64,000 nt of DNA from Ramlibacter rhizophilus (GTDB lineage: Bacteria; Pseudomonadota; Gammaproteobacteria; Burkholderiales; Burkholderiaceae_C), in assembly GCF_004681965.1 (NCBI RefSeq), contig NZ_SMLL01000007.1, positions 1 through 64,000 of the forward strand, given 5' to 3'. Made by a program: the position numbers and the translations under genes. The notes below the pieces were generated by a model, which was not told the origin of the DNA, did not search any database, and was given only the letters and a program-made list of their open reading frames with translations. Shown one piece after another: positions 47,827 through 56,531 of this stretch (positions within the stretch are counted from its first letter, which is position 1; each line of letters begins with the position of its first letter).

Positions 47827-48453
47827 TCAGACGCGGATCACCCGCCCCGTGATCCCGCTCTCAAGGCAACGCAGGTAAGCCAAGGCCACCCGCGCGCCGC
47901 TCACCAGCTCGAACCCCGGGAACGCCGCCACGGCGGGTGCCGGCGTGCCCTCGACCAGGCTGGGGCTGACCACGTTCAGGCGCAGGCCGCGCGGCAGCTC
48001 GGTAGCTGCCGCCATGGCCCAGTGTTCGATCGCGCCGTTGACCATGCTCAGGGACGATCCGCCCAGGATCGGCTCGTCGCTGGTGGTGCCGGAGGTGAGG
48101 GTGATGGAGCCGCCCTCGCGCAGCACGGCGCGCGCGGCCAGGGCCAGGTTCACCTGCCCGAGCAGCTTGTCCCGCAGGCCCAGGCCATAGACGGAGTCCT
48201 CCAGCGCGGCGGGCTCGATGGCGGCCAGCGGCCGGAAGTGCGCACGGCCGGCGGTGGAGACCACCGCGTCCAGCTCGCCCATCGTGCCCAGGGCCTGCGC
48301 CGTGGCCTTGGCGTCGGCCAGGTCGAAGACATGGTCCGCGTCGGCCAGGCCGGCGGTGATGACCTCGTGCGAGGCGCGCAAGGCCTCGTGCACCGCGCGG
48401 CCGATCACGCCGCCGGCGCCGACCAGCAGGATGCGCTTGCGGGACTGCGCCAT
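47827..48453 (-). CDS. Small atypical SDR, last gene of cluster D
   Basis: The protein has 208 residues. The Gly-rich start RILLVGAGGVIGRAV and VVSTAGRAHF are SDR-like. After Ser121 (TLTSGTTSDEP) the expected Tyr-x3-Lys is absent; the aligned segment reads SSLSMVNGAIEHW. Short SDRs of this type exist with NADP binding but unclear chemistry. ATG 48453 was chosen as an in-frame upstream extension lies inside the tautomerase gene. It follows the tautomerase by 4 nt. Confidence 0.8.
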   Translation of the reverse strand: MAQSRKRILLVGAGGVIGRAVHEALRASHEVITAGLADADHVFDLADAKATAQALGTMGELDAVVSTAGRAHFRPLAAIEPAALEDSVYGLGLRDKLLGQVNLALAARAVLREGGSITLTSGTTSDEPILGGSSLSMVNGAIEHWAMAAATELPRGLRLNVVSPSLVEGTPAPAVAAFPGFELVSGARVALAYLRCLESGITGRVIRV

Positions 48454-48457
48454 GGCC

Positions 48458-48664
48458 TCAGTCCGCCAGCACCGGCGGGGGCGGCGGCGTGAAGAAGCGG
48501 CCGCCCACGGCCCAGTCGGCATGGGCGACGTCGTTGAACATCACGTACACATGCGCGGGGTCGCTGCCCGCATGGCGCGCGAGCGTCTCGGTGATTTCGG
48601 TGGCGATGCGCTGCTTGGTCTCGGCGTCGCGGCCGGCCAGCATCTCGACTTTGACGATGGGCAT
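48458..48664 (-). CDS. 4-oxalocrotonate tautomerase-family protein
   Basis: The protein has 68 residues and begins MPIVKVEMLAGRDAETKQRI, with Pro next to the initiator Met to act as the catalytic base after Met removal. The segment AHVYVMFNDVAHADWAVGG fits the family, which interconverts 2-hydroxymuconate and related enol/keto acids. In a ring-cleavage context a tautomerase of this kind is expected after deamination or decarboxylation steps. It is 21 nt downstream of the quinone oxidoreductase gene. Confidence 0.88.
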   Translation of the reverse strand: MPIVKVEMLAGRDAETKQRIATEITETLARHAGSDPAHVYVMFNDVAHADWAVGGRFFTPPPPPVLAD

Positions 48665-48685
48665 GGGGGTTCTCTCTTCAGCTTC

Positions 48686-49678
48686 TCAGGGGTTCCAGGC
48701 GAGGACGATCTTGCCGACGTGGCGGCCGCTGTCCATGTAGGCATGGGCGGCCTGCACCTCGGTCATGGGAAAGACGCGATCGACCACCGGCGGGGCGAGC
48801 CGGCCCGAGGCATAGAGCGGCCAGAGCTCGCGCACCACCGCCGTGCCGATGCGCGCCTTGTCCTCGACGCTGCGGGGGCGCAGCAGCGTACCGGTGATGA
48901 CCGCGCGCCGGCGCAGCACCTCCATCCACTCCAGCGTGGCGGTGGCGCCCTGCTGGAAGGCGATCTGCACGAGGCGCCCATCCAGGGCCAGGCAGCGTAC
49001 GTTGCGTGCGGTGTAGTCGCCGCCGACCATGTCCAGGATGACGTTCACGCCGCGACCGCCCGTGAGCTCGGTCACGCGGTCCTCGAAGCGCTCCTCGCGG
49101 TACCGGATGGCGCGTGCGCCCCAGCCTTCGACGATGGCCGCCTTCTGCGCGCTGCCCACGGTCGCCAGCACCTCATGCCCGCGCGCCACGGCCAGCTGGA
49201 TCGCGAAGCTGCCCACGCCGCTCGCGCCGCCATGCACCAGCAGGCGCTCGCCGGGAGCGAGGCGCGCCTGCTCATAGACGTTGCTCCACACCGTCCAGGC
49301 CGCCTCGGGGAAAGCGGCCGCCTGCACGAGGTCGAAACCCGGCGGAAAAGGCAGGCAGTGCGAGGCCGGCACGCACACGTACTGCGCGTACGCGCCGCCC
49401 GGCGTGAGGGCGCAGACGGCGTCACCCGCATGCAGCGTGTCCACGCCCTCGCCGACGGCGTCCACCGTGCCGGCCGCCTCCAGCCCCAGGAGCGGATTCG
49501 CCCCGGGCGGCGGTGGGTAGGTGCCGGCGCGCTGGGCGATGTCGGCGCGGTTCATGCCCACGGCCTGCACCTTCAGGCGCACCTCACCCGGACCGGGCTC
49601 GGGCAGCGGCATCTCGGCCAGGCGCAGCACCTCGGGGCCGCCAGGGCCTTCCACCTGCACGCAGCGCATGGACGTCAT
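48686..49678 (-). CDS. Zinc-independent NADPH:quinone oxidoreductase (MDR family)
   Basis: The protein has 330 residues. MDR features are NRADIAQRAGTYPPPPGANP, GLEAAGTVDAVGEGV and the NADPH-binding LVHGGASGVGSFAIQLAVAR. There are no catalytic zinc Cys/His residues, so it belongs to the quinone oxidoreductase/enoyl-reductase branch (Qor, PIG3-like). It may reduce an enone or quinone intermediate. ATG 49678 and ATG 49669 are both possible; the first lies 2 nt from the dioxygenase stop. Confidence 0.86.
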   Translation of the reverse strand: MTSMRCVQVEGPGGPEVLRLAEMPLPEPGPGEVRLKVQAVGMNRADIAQRAGTYPPPPGANPLLGLEAAGTVDAVGEGVDTLHAGDAVCALTPGGAYAQYVCVPASHCLPFPPGFDLVQAAAFPEAAWTVWSNVYEQARLAPGERLLVHGGASGVGSFAIQLAVARGHEVLATVGSAQKAAIVEGWGARAIRYREERFEDRVTELTGGRGVNVILDMVGGDYTARNVRCLALDGRLVQIAFQQGATATLEWMEVLRRRAVITGTLLRPRSVEDKARIGTAVVRELWPLYASGRLAPPVVDRVFPMTEVQAAHAYMDSGRHVGKIVLAWNP

Positions 49679-49680
49679 GC

Positions 49681-50703
49681 TCAGGCCACCGCCTTGTCGC
49701 CCCGAGCATCCACCGCAATGCCGTAGAAGCCATAGGTCTCGGTGAAGCGATCGCGCTCGAATTGGTTCAGCCACAGGCGCATCAGCCAGCGCTTGCGATC
49801 GGGCTCGGGCCAGTCGGTGAAGCCGGTGCGCGAGTGCAGGGTGACATGGTTGTTCAGCCACTGGATGTCGCCGGGGCGGAAGTCCATGGACAGGCACAGC
49901 TCGGGCGATTCGGCGTAGTGGTCGATGAGCGCCAGCAGCTCGTGGTGGCGTGGTGAGAGCGGCGGTGCGCCCTCGTAGCGCTGCGCGGACTCGATGAAGT
50001 TGCGCAGGTACATCATGGACAGCTTGCGCCCGTTCCAGCCGCAGATGGAGGTGACCCACCAGGGGTCGCCGGTGACGGCATTGCGCTCGCCGCGATGGTC
50101 GAACCACAGACGGTCGTAAAGGAGCGGGATGAGGTCCGGCCGGTCCCGCAGCAGCGCGTTGTAGATGCTGGTGGAACTGACCACCAGGCTCGCGCCGCCG
50201 GCCTGGGCCGTGCGCACGCACATGAGGCCCACCATGTCCGCACCGTCCACGTGGAAGGGCGCGGCGCGGTTGGTGTGATAGAAGCGCGTGTTCGCGTTGG
50301 TCTGCGGGTCGGCGCCGGTCGTGTCCTGCACATGGCCGAACAGCTCGCCGCGCGCGTTCTGCACCACCGGGTCTCCCAGGTGCCGGCCCAGGCCCCAGTA
50401 GGCGATGCTGCGTTCCTCCAGCGTCCAGTCGTCCACCGGCAGGCCACGCCACAGCTCGAAGCCCCGGCCTTCCTCCAGCTCGCGCGCCAGCACGCGGATG
50501 CGCTCGTGCAGCGAGCCCAGGGGGAAGTCCTGCGCGCCGATGTCCTCCAGCGGCTTGCCCGTGCCCGCCGCCGCATCCACCGCGCGGCGCACCTGGTCCA
50601 CTTCATCTCTCGAAAGCTGGTAGCGCCAGCTCGCGTCGGCCTCCATCTGCGCGCGCGTCCAGGCGCTCGGGCCGGTGTAGGGGGTGGTGAGCATCGAGGT
50701 CAT
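49681..50703 (-). CDS. TauD/TfdA-family Fe(II)/2-oxoglutarate dioxygenase
   Basis: The protein has 340 residues. The iron-binding HxD is His151-x-Asp153 (APFHVDGADMVG). The distal His is in LNNHVTLHSRTGF (about 286-290), and the 2-oxoglutarate-binding Arg is near 309 (RKRWLMRLWL). Members hydroxylate taurine, 2,4-D and many other small acids, often releasing a leaving group. Start ATG 50703 (MTSMLTTPY) lies 11 nt after the permease stop, inside one operon with an ABC importer. Confidence 0.87.
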   Translation of the reverse strand: MTSMLTTPYTGPSAWTRAQMEADASWRYQLSRDEVDQVRRAVDAAAGTGKPLEDIGAQDFPLGSLHERIRVLARELEEGRGFELWRGLPVDDWTLEERSIAYWGLGRHLGDPVVQNARGELFGHVQDTTGADPQTNANTRFYHTNRAAPFHVDGADMVGLMCVRTAQAGGASLVVSSTSIYNALLRDRPDLIPLLYDRLWFDHRGERNAVTGDPWWVTSICGWNGRKLSMMYLRNFIESAQRYEGAPPLSPRHHELLALIDHYAESPELCLSMDFRPGDIQWLNNHVTLHSRTGFTDWPEPDRKRWLMRLWLNQFERDRFTETYGFYGIAVDARGDKAVA

Positions 50704-50714
50704 GGCGGTCTCCT

Positions 50715-51614
50715 TCAGCCGGCCACGAGGCCGGGGCTCTTGCGTCCGCGCAGGATCGGCCAGCCGATGGCCGCGAGCACGAACAGGCCGGTGATGAGTT
50801 TCAGGTCGGAAGGCGCGAGGCCCAGCGAGAGCGCGAGCGAGCTGATCTGGTAGTACACCACCGAGCCCACCACGGCCGCGGCCAGCTGGCGCAGCAGGCT
50901 GCCGCGCCCCAGCAGGGCCTCGCCGATGATCAGCGAGGCCAGCCCATTGACCAGCATGCCGAAGCCCATGCCCACGTCCGCATAGCCCTGGCTTTGCGCC
51001 AGCAGCGCGCCCGAGGCGGCGGTGATGGCGTTGGCCAGGCCCAGGCCGACGACGATGTAGGCCGTCGAATGCACGGCCAGCGCCGGCGCGAGCTGCGGGT
51101 TGGCGCCCACGCCGCGCAGGGCCAGGCCGACGTCGGTCTGCAGGCCCCACCACAGCGCGAGCAGGATCACGGCGAGCAGCGCGGCCAGCAGCCCGATCTG
51201 CAGGTCCAGGCTGCCGAGGATGGCCGGATGCATCCAGTCGAAGAGATTGGGCAGGCCGAACAGGGGCGTGTTCGGCTTTCCCATGATGCGCAGGTTCACG
51301 CTCCACAGCATGGTCAGCGTGAGGATGCCGGCCAGGAGCGAGTGCACGCGGAACTTCAGGTGGATGAGGGCGGTGCACATGCCCGCGAGGAAGCCCGCGC
51401 CGACGGCCAGCAGCGTGCTCGTGACCGGGTGCAGCCCCGCCGTGATCAGCGCCGCCACCGCGCAGCCGCCCAGCGGGAAGGTGCCCTCGGCGGTCATGTC
51501 GGGGATGTTGAGGATGCGAAACGGGATCATCACCCCCACGGCCACCAGCGCGTACAGCAGGCCCTGCACCGCGGTGATGGGGATGAGGTTGTAGAAGGTG
51601 CTGAGGAATTCCAT
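50715..51614 (-). CDS. ABC transporter permease (TrpX-associated type)
   Basis: This 299-aa membrane protein has about 8-9 TM helices (for example AVQGLLYALVAVGVMIPFRI, TLLAVGAGFLAGMCTALIHL, LLRQLAAAVVGSVVYYQISS). The branched-chain permease-like fold is the one usually paired with TrpX/ABC_sub_bind-type binding proteins. With the ATPase and binding protein immediately upstream it forms a complete importer. There are only short gaps (6-8 nt) between the three genes. Confidence 0.88.
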   Translation of the reverse strand: MEFLSTFYNLIPITAVQGLLYALVAVGVMIPFRILNIPDMTAEGTFPLGGCAVAALITAGLHPVTSTLLAVGAGFLAGMCTALIHLKFRVHSLLAGILTLTMLWSVNLRIMGKPNTPLFGLPNLFDWMHPAILGSLDLQIGLLAALLAVILLALWWGLQTDVGLALRGVGANPQLAPALAVHSTAYIVVGLGLANAITAASGALLAQSQGYADVGMGFGMLVNGLASLIIGEALLGRGSLLRQLAAAVVGSVVYYQISSLALSLGLAPSDLKLITGLFVLAAIGWPILRGRKSPGLVAG

Positions 51615-51620
51615 GGGCGT

Positions 51621-52409
51621 TCAGGCCGTCGCGGATTGCAGGAGGATCTCGTCGTTCGCCTGCCCGAAGCGGCGCACGATGTCCTGGATGGTCAGGCGGC
51701 CCTTCTCCGCGGCGTCGATGTCCAGCTTGATCTTGCCGGCCTCCATCATCAGCAGGCGGTTGCCATAGTCGATGGCATGGCCCATGTTGTGCGTGATCAT
51801 GAGCGTGGTCAGCTCGTGCTCGGCGACGAGGCGGCGCGTGGCGTCCATCACCAGCTGCGCGGTGCGCGGATCGAGCGCGGCGGTGTGTTCGTCCAGCAGC
51901 AGCACGCGTGGCCGGCTCAGGGTGGCCATCACCAGCGCCAGCACCTGCCGCTGCCCGCCCGAGAGCAGGCCGGCGCGCGCGCCCATGCGTGTCTCCAGCC
52001 CCAGGCCGAAGCTGGCGAGCAGATCGCGAAAGCGCGCGCGTCGCTCGCCGTTGAGCGCCATGCGCAGGCCCCGGCGCTTGCCGCGCATGGCCGCCAGCGC
52101 CAGGTTCTCCTCGATGCTCAGGGCCGGCGCCGTGCCCAGCATGGGGTCTTGGAACACGCGCGAGATGAGCGCGGCACGCTGGTGCACCGGCCAGGCGGAC
52201 ACGTCCACGCCGTCGATCACCACGCGGCCGGCCTGCGGCCGGATCACGCCGGCCAGCACGTTCAAGAGCGTGCTCTTGCCGGCGCCGTTGGTGCCCACCA
52301 CCACGGTGAAGCTGCCTTCGGCCAGGGCGAGGCTCAGGTCGTCCAGGGCCACCCGCTCGTCGGGCGTGCCGGGATAGAAGACGACGCGGATCGTGTCCAG
52401 TTCGATCAT
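51621..52409 (-). CDS. ABC transporter ATP-binding protein
   Basis: The protein has 262 residues. Walker A is GTNGAGKST (39-47) and the signature is LLSGGQRQVLALVMATLS. Walker B is VLLLDEHTAALDP, with His in place of the usual Pro in DEPTAALD, a variation seen in this transporter subgroup. The switch His is in LMITHNMGHAI. It energises the adjacent permease. Confidence 0.92.
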   Translation of the reverse strand: MIELDTIRVVFYPGTPDERVALDDLSLALAEGSFTVVVGTNGAGKSTLLNVLAGVIRPQAGRVVIDGVDVSAWPVHQRAALISRVFQDPMLGTAPALSIEENLALAAMRGKRRGLRMALNGERRARFRDLLASFGLGLETRMGARAGLLSGGQRQVLALVMATLSRPRVLLLDEHTAALDPRTAQLVMDATRRLVAEHELTTLMITHNMGHAIDYGNRLLMMEAGKIKLDIDAAEKGRLTIQDIVRRFGQANDEILLQSATA

Positions 52410-52416
52410 GCGCGCA

Positions 52417-53394
52417 TCACTCGACGACGCAGTTGCAGTTCTTGAGCGAGGCGGGAAGCTGGATGCCCAGGTCCTTCATGCGCACCGCGCTGATCTTCAT
52501 CTCGTGGTCGGCCGCGGTGGGCATGGCCACCGCGATGTCCGCCGGGTTCTTGCCGCGCAGCACGTCGGCGGCGATCTTGCCCACCGTGGTGCCCAGGCGG
52601 GTGTACTCCACCGTCATCGCGCCCAGGAAGTGGTGCGCCGCGACGTTGGTGAGGTTGGGGCTGAAGGTGGGCAGCTTCATGCGGTTGGCCACCGAGGCGA
52701 TGGCCGGCGCGGCCGGGATCAGCAGGCTGGAGGCGGGGATCATGAGCGCGTCCACGCGTCCCTGGAAGGACTGCACGCGCGCGGGGATGTCGTTGGCGTT
52801 GTCCACGCCCACCTTCACCAGCTCGATCTTGTGCTTGGCGGCCGCGGCCTCCATGGTGCGGAGGAACCCCAGGTCGGAATCGTCGCCGGGGTTGTAGAGG
52901 AAGCCCAGGCGCTTGACGTTGGGCATCAGCGTCTTGATGAACTCCAGCGTCGCATCCATGCTGGGGATGTTGGAGCCGCCGGTCATGAGCGGGTCGCTCT
53001 TCTCGGCCGAGGGCACCAGCTTGGCGCCCACCGGGTCGGTCACCGAGCCGAACACGATGGGGAACTTGCGCGAGGCCAGGGCCTGCTTGGCCGTCTGCGT
53101 CAGCGGCGTGGTGATGGTGAGCATCAGGTCCGGGTTGCCGGCCGCGAGCTTGTTCAGCAGCTGCGGCGCGAGCGAGCGGTCGAAGTTGACGTGCCCTTCG
53201 TCGTAGGTGGGCTTGAAGCCCTGGCGCGCCAGTTCGGCCTTGAAGCCGTCGATCAGCTGGTGCAGCGTGGGGTGGGGGCCGAACAGCGCGATGGCGACCT
53301 TGGGAGTCTGCTGCGCCAGCGCGGCGCTGCTGCCGATGGCGAAGGCCAGGCCGACGCAGGCGGCCGCGAGCGTCTGGAGGGGGCGGAACTTCAT
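52417..53394 (-). CDS. TrpX/ABC_sub_bind-type substrate-binding protein
   Basis: The protein has 325 residues. Signal peptide MKFRPLQTLAAACVGLAFAI with cleavage after ALA precedes QQTPKVAIALFGPHPTLHQL. The two-lobed periplasmic fold has ITTPLTQTAKQAL, KRLGFLYNPGDDSD and FSPNLTNVAAHHFLGAMTVE, all typical of the family whose member TrpX is linked to tryptophan uptake in streptococci. Here an aromatic or indole-like ligand is possible but unproven. TAGGAG lies 7 nt before the ATG. Confidence 0.87.
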   Translation of the reverse strand: MKFRPLQTLAAACVGLAFAIGSSAALAQQTPKVAIALFGPHPTLHQLIDGFKAELARQGFKPTYDEGHVNFDRSLAPQLLNKLAAGNPDLMLTITTPLTQTAKQALASRKFPIVFGSVTDPVGAKLVPSAEKSDPLMTGGSNIPSMDATLEFIKTLMPNVKRLGFLYNPGDDSDLGFLRTMEAAAAKHKIELVKVGVDNANDIPARVQSFQGRVDALMIPASSLLIPAAPAIASVANRMKLPTFSPNLTNVAAHHFLGAMTVEYTRLGTTVGKIAADVLRGKNPADIAVAMPTAADHEMKISAVRMKDLGIQLPASLKNCNCVVE

Positions 53395-53436
53395 CTCGTA
53401 ACTCCTAGGGTTGCAGTGGTGGCGAAGAGGGTGCCT

Positions 53437-54870
53437 TCAGGGCGTGAACACACGCCCATGGTTCAGGAGGCCGTCGGGATCGAGCGCACGCTTGATCCGT
53501 CGCATGGTGTCGAGCTCGGCCGGCGGGCACTGGCGTTCGAACGCCTCCCGCTTGGCAAGTCCGATGCCATGCTCGGCGGAGATCGATCCGCCGCACTGCG
53601 CGACGAGCGCGTACACGGCCTCGTCCACGCGCGCCGCGACCGCGGGTGCGCAGGACATCAGCAGGTGCAGGTTGCCGTCGCCCAGGTGGCCGTACACCAG
53701 CGGCCGCAGGGTCGGATCGATGCCGGCGATGGCCGCGGTGATGCGGGGCAGGGTGGCTTCCAGCGCGGCGCTGGGAATGCTGATGTCGAAGGACAGGAAG
53801 GGGCTGAGCGAGCGCGCCACCTCGCCGGCGGACTCGCGCACGCGCCACAGCTGCGCCGCCTCGTTGCCCGACTGGGCCAGCACCACGTGCGGCGTGTCCA
53901 GGCGCGCGGCGAGCTGCGAGAGGGCGTCCAGCACGCGGGCTTCCTCGCGCGCGGCGTCGGTGTCGAAGGACGACACCTCCAGCAGCACCTGGAAGGCGCA
54001 GGCGCCCGCGAAGGGATCGCGCCCGACGCTCAGCACCCCGGTCACGTGCCGCACATAGTCCTGCCACATGACTTCGAAGGAGGTCAGCGTGGGACCGAAG
54101 AGCGCGCGGCAGGCCACCAGCGCGTCGAGCACCTGCGAGAGCGAGCCCAGGCCCACGGCCACGGTGCTGCGCGCGCGCGGTTGCGGCTGCAGGCGCAGCA
54201 CGGCGCGCGTGACCACGCCGAGCGTGCCCTCGGCGCCCACGAAGAGCTGCTTGAGGTCATAGCCCGCGTTGTCCTTGACCACGCGCGACAGGCGCGAGAT
54301 CACGCGGCCGTCGGGCAGCACCACCTCCAGCCCCATGACGTTGGCGCGGGTCATGCCGTACTGCAGCACGCGGTTGCCGCCGGCGTTCGTGGCGATGGTG
54401 CCGCCGATGCGGCAGCTGCCCCGGCTTCCCAGGTCCACCGGATAGAACAGGCCATGGCGCTCGGCCGCCTCCTGCACCGCCTGCAGCGTGGCGCCGGCCT
54501 GCACCGTGAGGGTGCCGCTGAAGACGTCCACGTCCTCGATGCGATCGAGCAGCTCGGTGCTCAGGACCACCTCGCCGGCCTGCGGCGCGCCGGCGCCCAC
54601 CAGGCCGCTCATGCCGCCCTGCACCACCACGCGCAGCCCGGCGCGCGACAGGCGCGCCATCAGCTCGGCGACCACCTCGGGCGTGCGCGGACGCAGCACC
54701 GGCGCCGCGGCACCCCACTCGCCGGACCAGTCGCGGGTGTAGTGCTCGCCGGCCTCGCTGCTGGCGAGGAAGGCCACGTCGTCCGACAGGCCGGACAGCA
54801 GCTCGCGCACCCGATCGTCCAGGGCGCGGGCCGGGGTCGCTGCGCGAGGCGGGCTCAAGCTGTCCGACAA
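53437..54870 (-). CDS. FAD-binding oxidase/dehydrogenase (GlcD/D-lactate dehydrogenase type)
   Basis: The protein has 477 residues. The PCMH-type FAD domain includes LRVVVQGGMSGLVGAGAPQA, VDLGSRGSCRIGGTIATNAG and NRVLQYGMTRANVMGLEVVL. The C-terminal domain ends PDGLLNHGRVF, with YGHLGDGNLHLLMS in the substrate region. Family members oxidise 2-hydroxy acids to 2-oxo acids. The start is TTG 54870, backed by AGAGGA six nt upstream. The operator-like palindrome 54886-54899 lies directly before that ribosome site, so a bound regulator would block expression. It is first in the cluster D operon. Confidence 0.87.
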   Translation of the reverse strand: MSDSLSPPRAATPARALDDRVRELLSGLSDDVAFLASSEAGEHYTRDWSGEWGAAAPVLRPRTPEVVAELMARLSRAGLRVVVQGGMSGLVGAGAPQAGEVVLSTELLDRIEDVDVFSGTLTVQAGATLQAVQEAAERHGLFYPVDLGSRGSCRIGGTIATNAGGNRVLQYGMTRANVMGLEVVLPDGRVISRLSRVVKDNAGYDLKQLFVGAEGTLGVVTRAVLRLQPQPRARSTVAVGLGSLSQVLDALVACRALFGPTLTSFEVMWQDYVRHVTGVLSVGRDPFAGACAFQVLLEVSSFDTDAAREEARVLDALSQLAARLDTPHVVLAQSGNEAAQLWRVRESAGEVARSLSPFLSFDISIPSAALEATLPRITAAIAGIDPTLRPLVYGHLGDGNLHLLMSCAPAVAARVDEAVYALVAQCGGSISAEHGIGLAKREAFERQCPPAELDTMRRIKRALDPDGLLNHGRVFTP

Positions 54871-54885
54871 GACAAGTCCTCTTTT

Positions 54886-54899
54886 GTTGACTGATCAAC
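54886..54899. promoter_or_regulatory. GntR-type operator candidate between the FAD-oxidase and gntR-like genes
   Basis: GTTGA-CTGA-TCAAC is a near-perfect palindrome 15 nt upstream of the FAD-oxidase TTG start (minus strand) and 134 nt before the GntR gene (plus strand). It shares 12 of 14 bases with the palindrome upstream of cluster C (42727-42740). FadR-subfamily GntR regulators usually bind such short palindromes beside their own genes. The remaining gap to 55033 shows no other clear element. Confidence 0.6.
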
Positions 54900-55033
54900 T
54901 GTGGAGGCCCATCCTGTCAGACGCAGCCTGAGGTGTCAATCGGGGTTGGAACCCGAGGCGTGGGAGCGCGTGACGCTGAACTGTCCGACGATCTGCTTGG
55001 CGGGGCAGACCCGCCGGACTACACTCGCTGCCC

Positions 55034-55759
55034 ATGTCCCGGCCCGCCGACGTCATCGTTCCCTTCGCTGCGCCCGCTGGGGGCCCGCGCGGCAGCGTGG
55101 CCGACTATGTGCTCAACGAGATCGCGCGGCGCATCGTGGACGGCACCTACCGGCCCGGCCAGCGCATCGTGGAAGCCGAGGTCACGCGCGACCTGGGCGT
55201 CAGCCGCAGCTCCGTGCGCGAGGCGCTGCGGCGGCTGGAGAACAACCGCTTCATCCGCGTCGAGCCGAACCGCGGCGCCACCGTGGCCACGCCGCAGCCG
55301 GCCGACATCGTGGCGCAGTTCCGCATCCGCGAGGTCATCGCCGGGCTGGGCGCGCGCATGGCCGCCGAACGCATCGGCCTGCCCGGCCACCGCGAGCTGG
55401 CCGCGCGCCTGCTGGAGGAGATCGACGCGCAGATGCAGGCCGGCGTGCCCACGCGGCACCGGGCCGAGAACGGCCGCTTCCACCGCACCATCAACGACAT
55501 GTCCGGCATCGCCGAGATCGGCGAGCTGCTGGACCAGTTCAACTTCCCCATCCTGCACAGCATCTACTTCCGTGACCTGTCGCTGGAGAACTGGAAGGAG
55601 AACATGGGCGACCACCTGGACATCGGCCGCGCCGTGCTGCACGGCGACGGCGTGGCGGCCGAGCACTTCGCGCGCCGCCACATGCACCGCTCGGTGGACA
55701 TCGCCATCGTGATCGCCGAGCGATTGATGAAGGAAGACCAGGACGCCCGCGCCGCATGA
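55034..55759 (+). CDS. GntR-family (FadR/FCD subfamily) regulator
   Basis: The protein has 241 residues. The winged HTH (residues 20-88) contains ADYVLNEIARRIVDGTYRPG, EAEVTRDLGVSRSSVREALR and the wing NRFIRVEPNRGATVATP. The FCD effector domain follows, with a probable metal/ligand site using His residues (FHRTIND, HLDIGRAVLHGD, RRHMHRS). FCD regulators sense carboxylic acids. It is divergent from the FAD oxidase-ABC operon and overlaps the next gene by 4 nt, so it probably regulates both directions. Confidence 0.9.
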   Translation: MSRPADVIVPFAAPAGGPRGSVADYVLNEIARRIVDGTYRPGQRIVEAEVTRDLGVSRSSVREALRRLENNRFIRVEPNRGATVATPQPADIVAQFRIREVIAGLGARMAAERIGLPGHRELAARLLEEIDAQMQAGVPTRHRAENGRFHRTINDMSGIAEIGELLDQFNFPILHSIYFRDLSLENWKENMGDHLDIGRAVLHGDGVAAEHFARRHMHRSVDIAIVIAERLMKEDQDARAA

Positions 55760-56523
55760 CCGCACCCACCGACTACGCCCCCCTCGTCGAATTCCCCGCC
55801 GGCGGCTATCGCTACCTGCCCGGTGGCTTCCAGTACTCCGCGGCCGTGCAAGCCCTGCCCGGCCACGCCATCGAACGCGTGCGCCTGCCGCGCCTCGTGC
55901 CGCTGGCCGAAGGCTTCGCCGCCATCGAGCGGCACCTGCGCGCGCAGGGCCGCCCGCTCACCGCCCTGTGTGCCTGCGAGCTGCGCTCGCCCGGGCAGAT
56001 GAGCGAGGCCGAATTCATCGCCTTCAACCGGCAGTACGTCCGCACGCTTCAGGACTGGGGTTTGATGGAAGGCGAGCGCAATCCAGTGGCGCGCTGCAAC
56101 CTGGTGCCGGTGGACGAGGTGCCCGCGCAGGCGGGCTTCCATGCCTTCAGCTACACCGTGGTGGCCGACGGCGCCGCGGGCGACTTCGTCGTCTCCGGCG
56201 CGGCCGAATGCCCGGACAAGCCCAACTACCGCGAGCACATCGTGCGCCTGGGCGAGACCTCGCCCGAGGCGCTGGCCGACAAGCTGCGCTTCGCGCTCGG
56301 CGACCTGGGCACGCGCCTGGACCTGCTGGGCATCGCCGGCCGCGAGGTGATGGAAACCCGCCTCTACACGGTCCACGTCATCGACACGCTGCACGATGAA
56401 CTCGCCGCGCGGGGCCTGGCCGGCGGTGGCGTGGGCTGGCACCGCGTGCGGCCGCCCGTCAAGGACCTGGAGATCGAAGTCGATGCCCGCCGCACCCGCT
56501 GCGAGCGCTTCCTCATGCCCTGA
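55756..56523 (+). CDS. CnbZ-like 2-aminomuconate deaminase-family protein
   Basis: The protein has 255 residues. The segment GRPLTALCACELRSPGQMSE, together with FNRQYVRTLQDWGLM and NPVARCNLVPVD, resembles the CnbZ family. I recall that family as a 2-amino(-5-chloro)muconate deaminase from nitrobenzene and chloronitrobenzene degradation in Comamonas. If correct, it hydrolyses an enamine acid formed after ring cleavage of an aminophenol-type compound. No signal peptide is seen. It sits between the GntR and RidA genes, with an ATGA overlap to gntR. The family assignment rests on memory. Confidence 0.6.
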   Translation: MTAPTDYAPLVEFPAGGYRYLPGGFQYSAAVQALPGHAIERVRLPRLVPLAEGFAAIERHLRAQGRPLTALCACELRSPGQMSEAEFIAFNRQYVRTLQDWGLMEGERNPVARCNLVPVDEVPAQAGFHAFSYTVVADGAAGDFVVSGAAECPDKPNYREHIVRLGETSPEALADKLRFALGDLGTRLDLLGIAGREVMETRLYTVHVIDTLHDELAARGLAGGGVGWHRVRPPVKDLEIEVDARRTRCERFLMP

Positions 56524-56531
56524 AAGATGTG

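Noticed and set aside
49681..51378. A long 565-codon reading frame as a dioxygenase fused to an upstream domain
   Set aside because: The first 225 codons lie in the permease gene in a different frame and lack any domain; the dioxygenase starts at ATG 50703.
52393..54894. An 833-codon plus-strand frame across the binding protein and FAD oxidase
   Set aside because: Antisense shadow of two well-supported genes.
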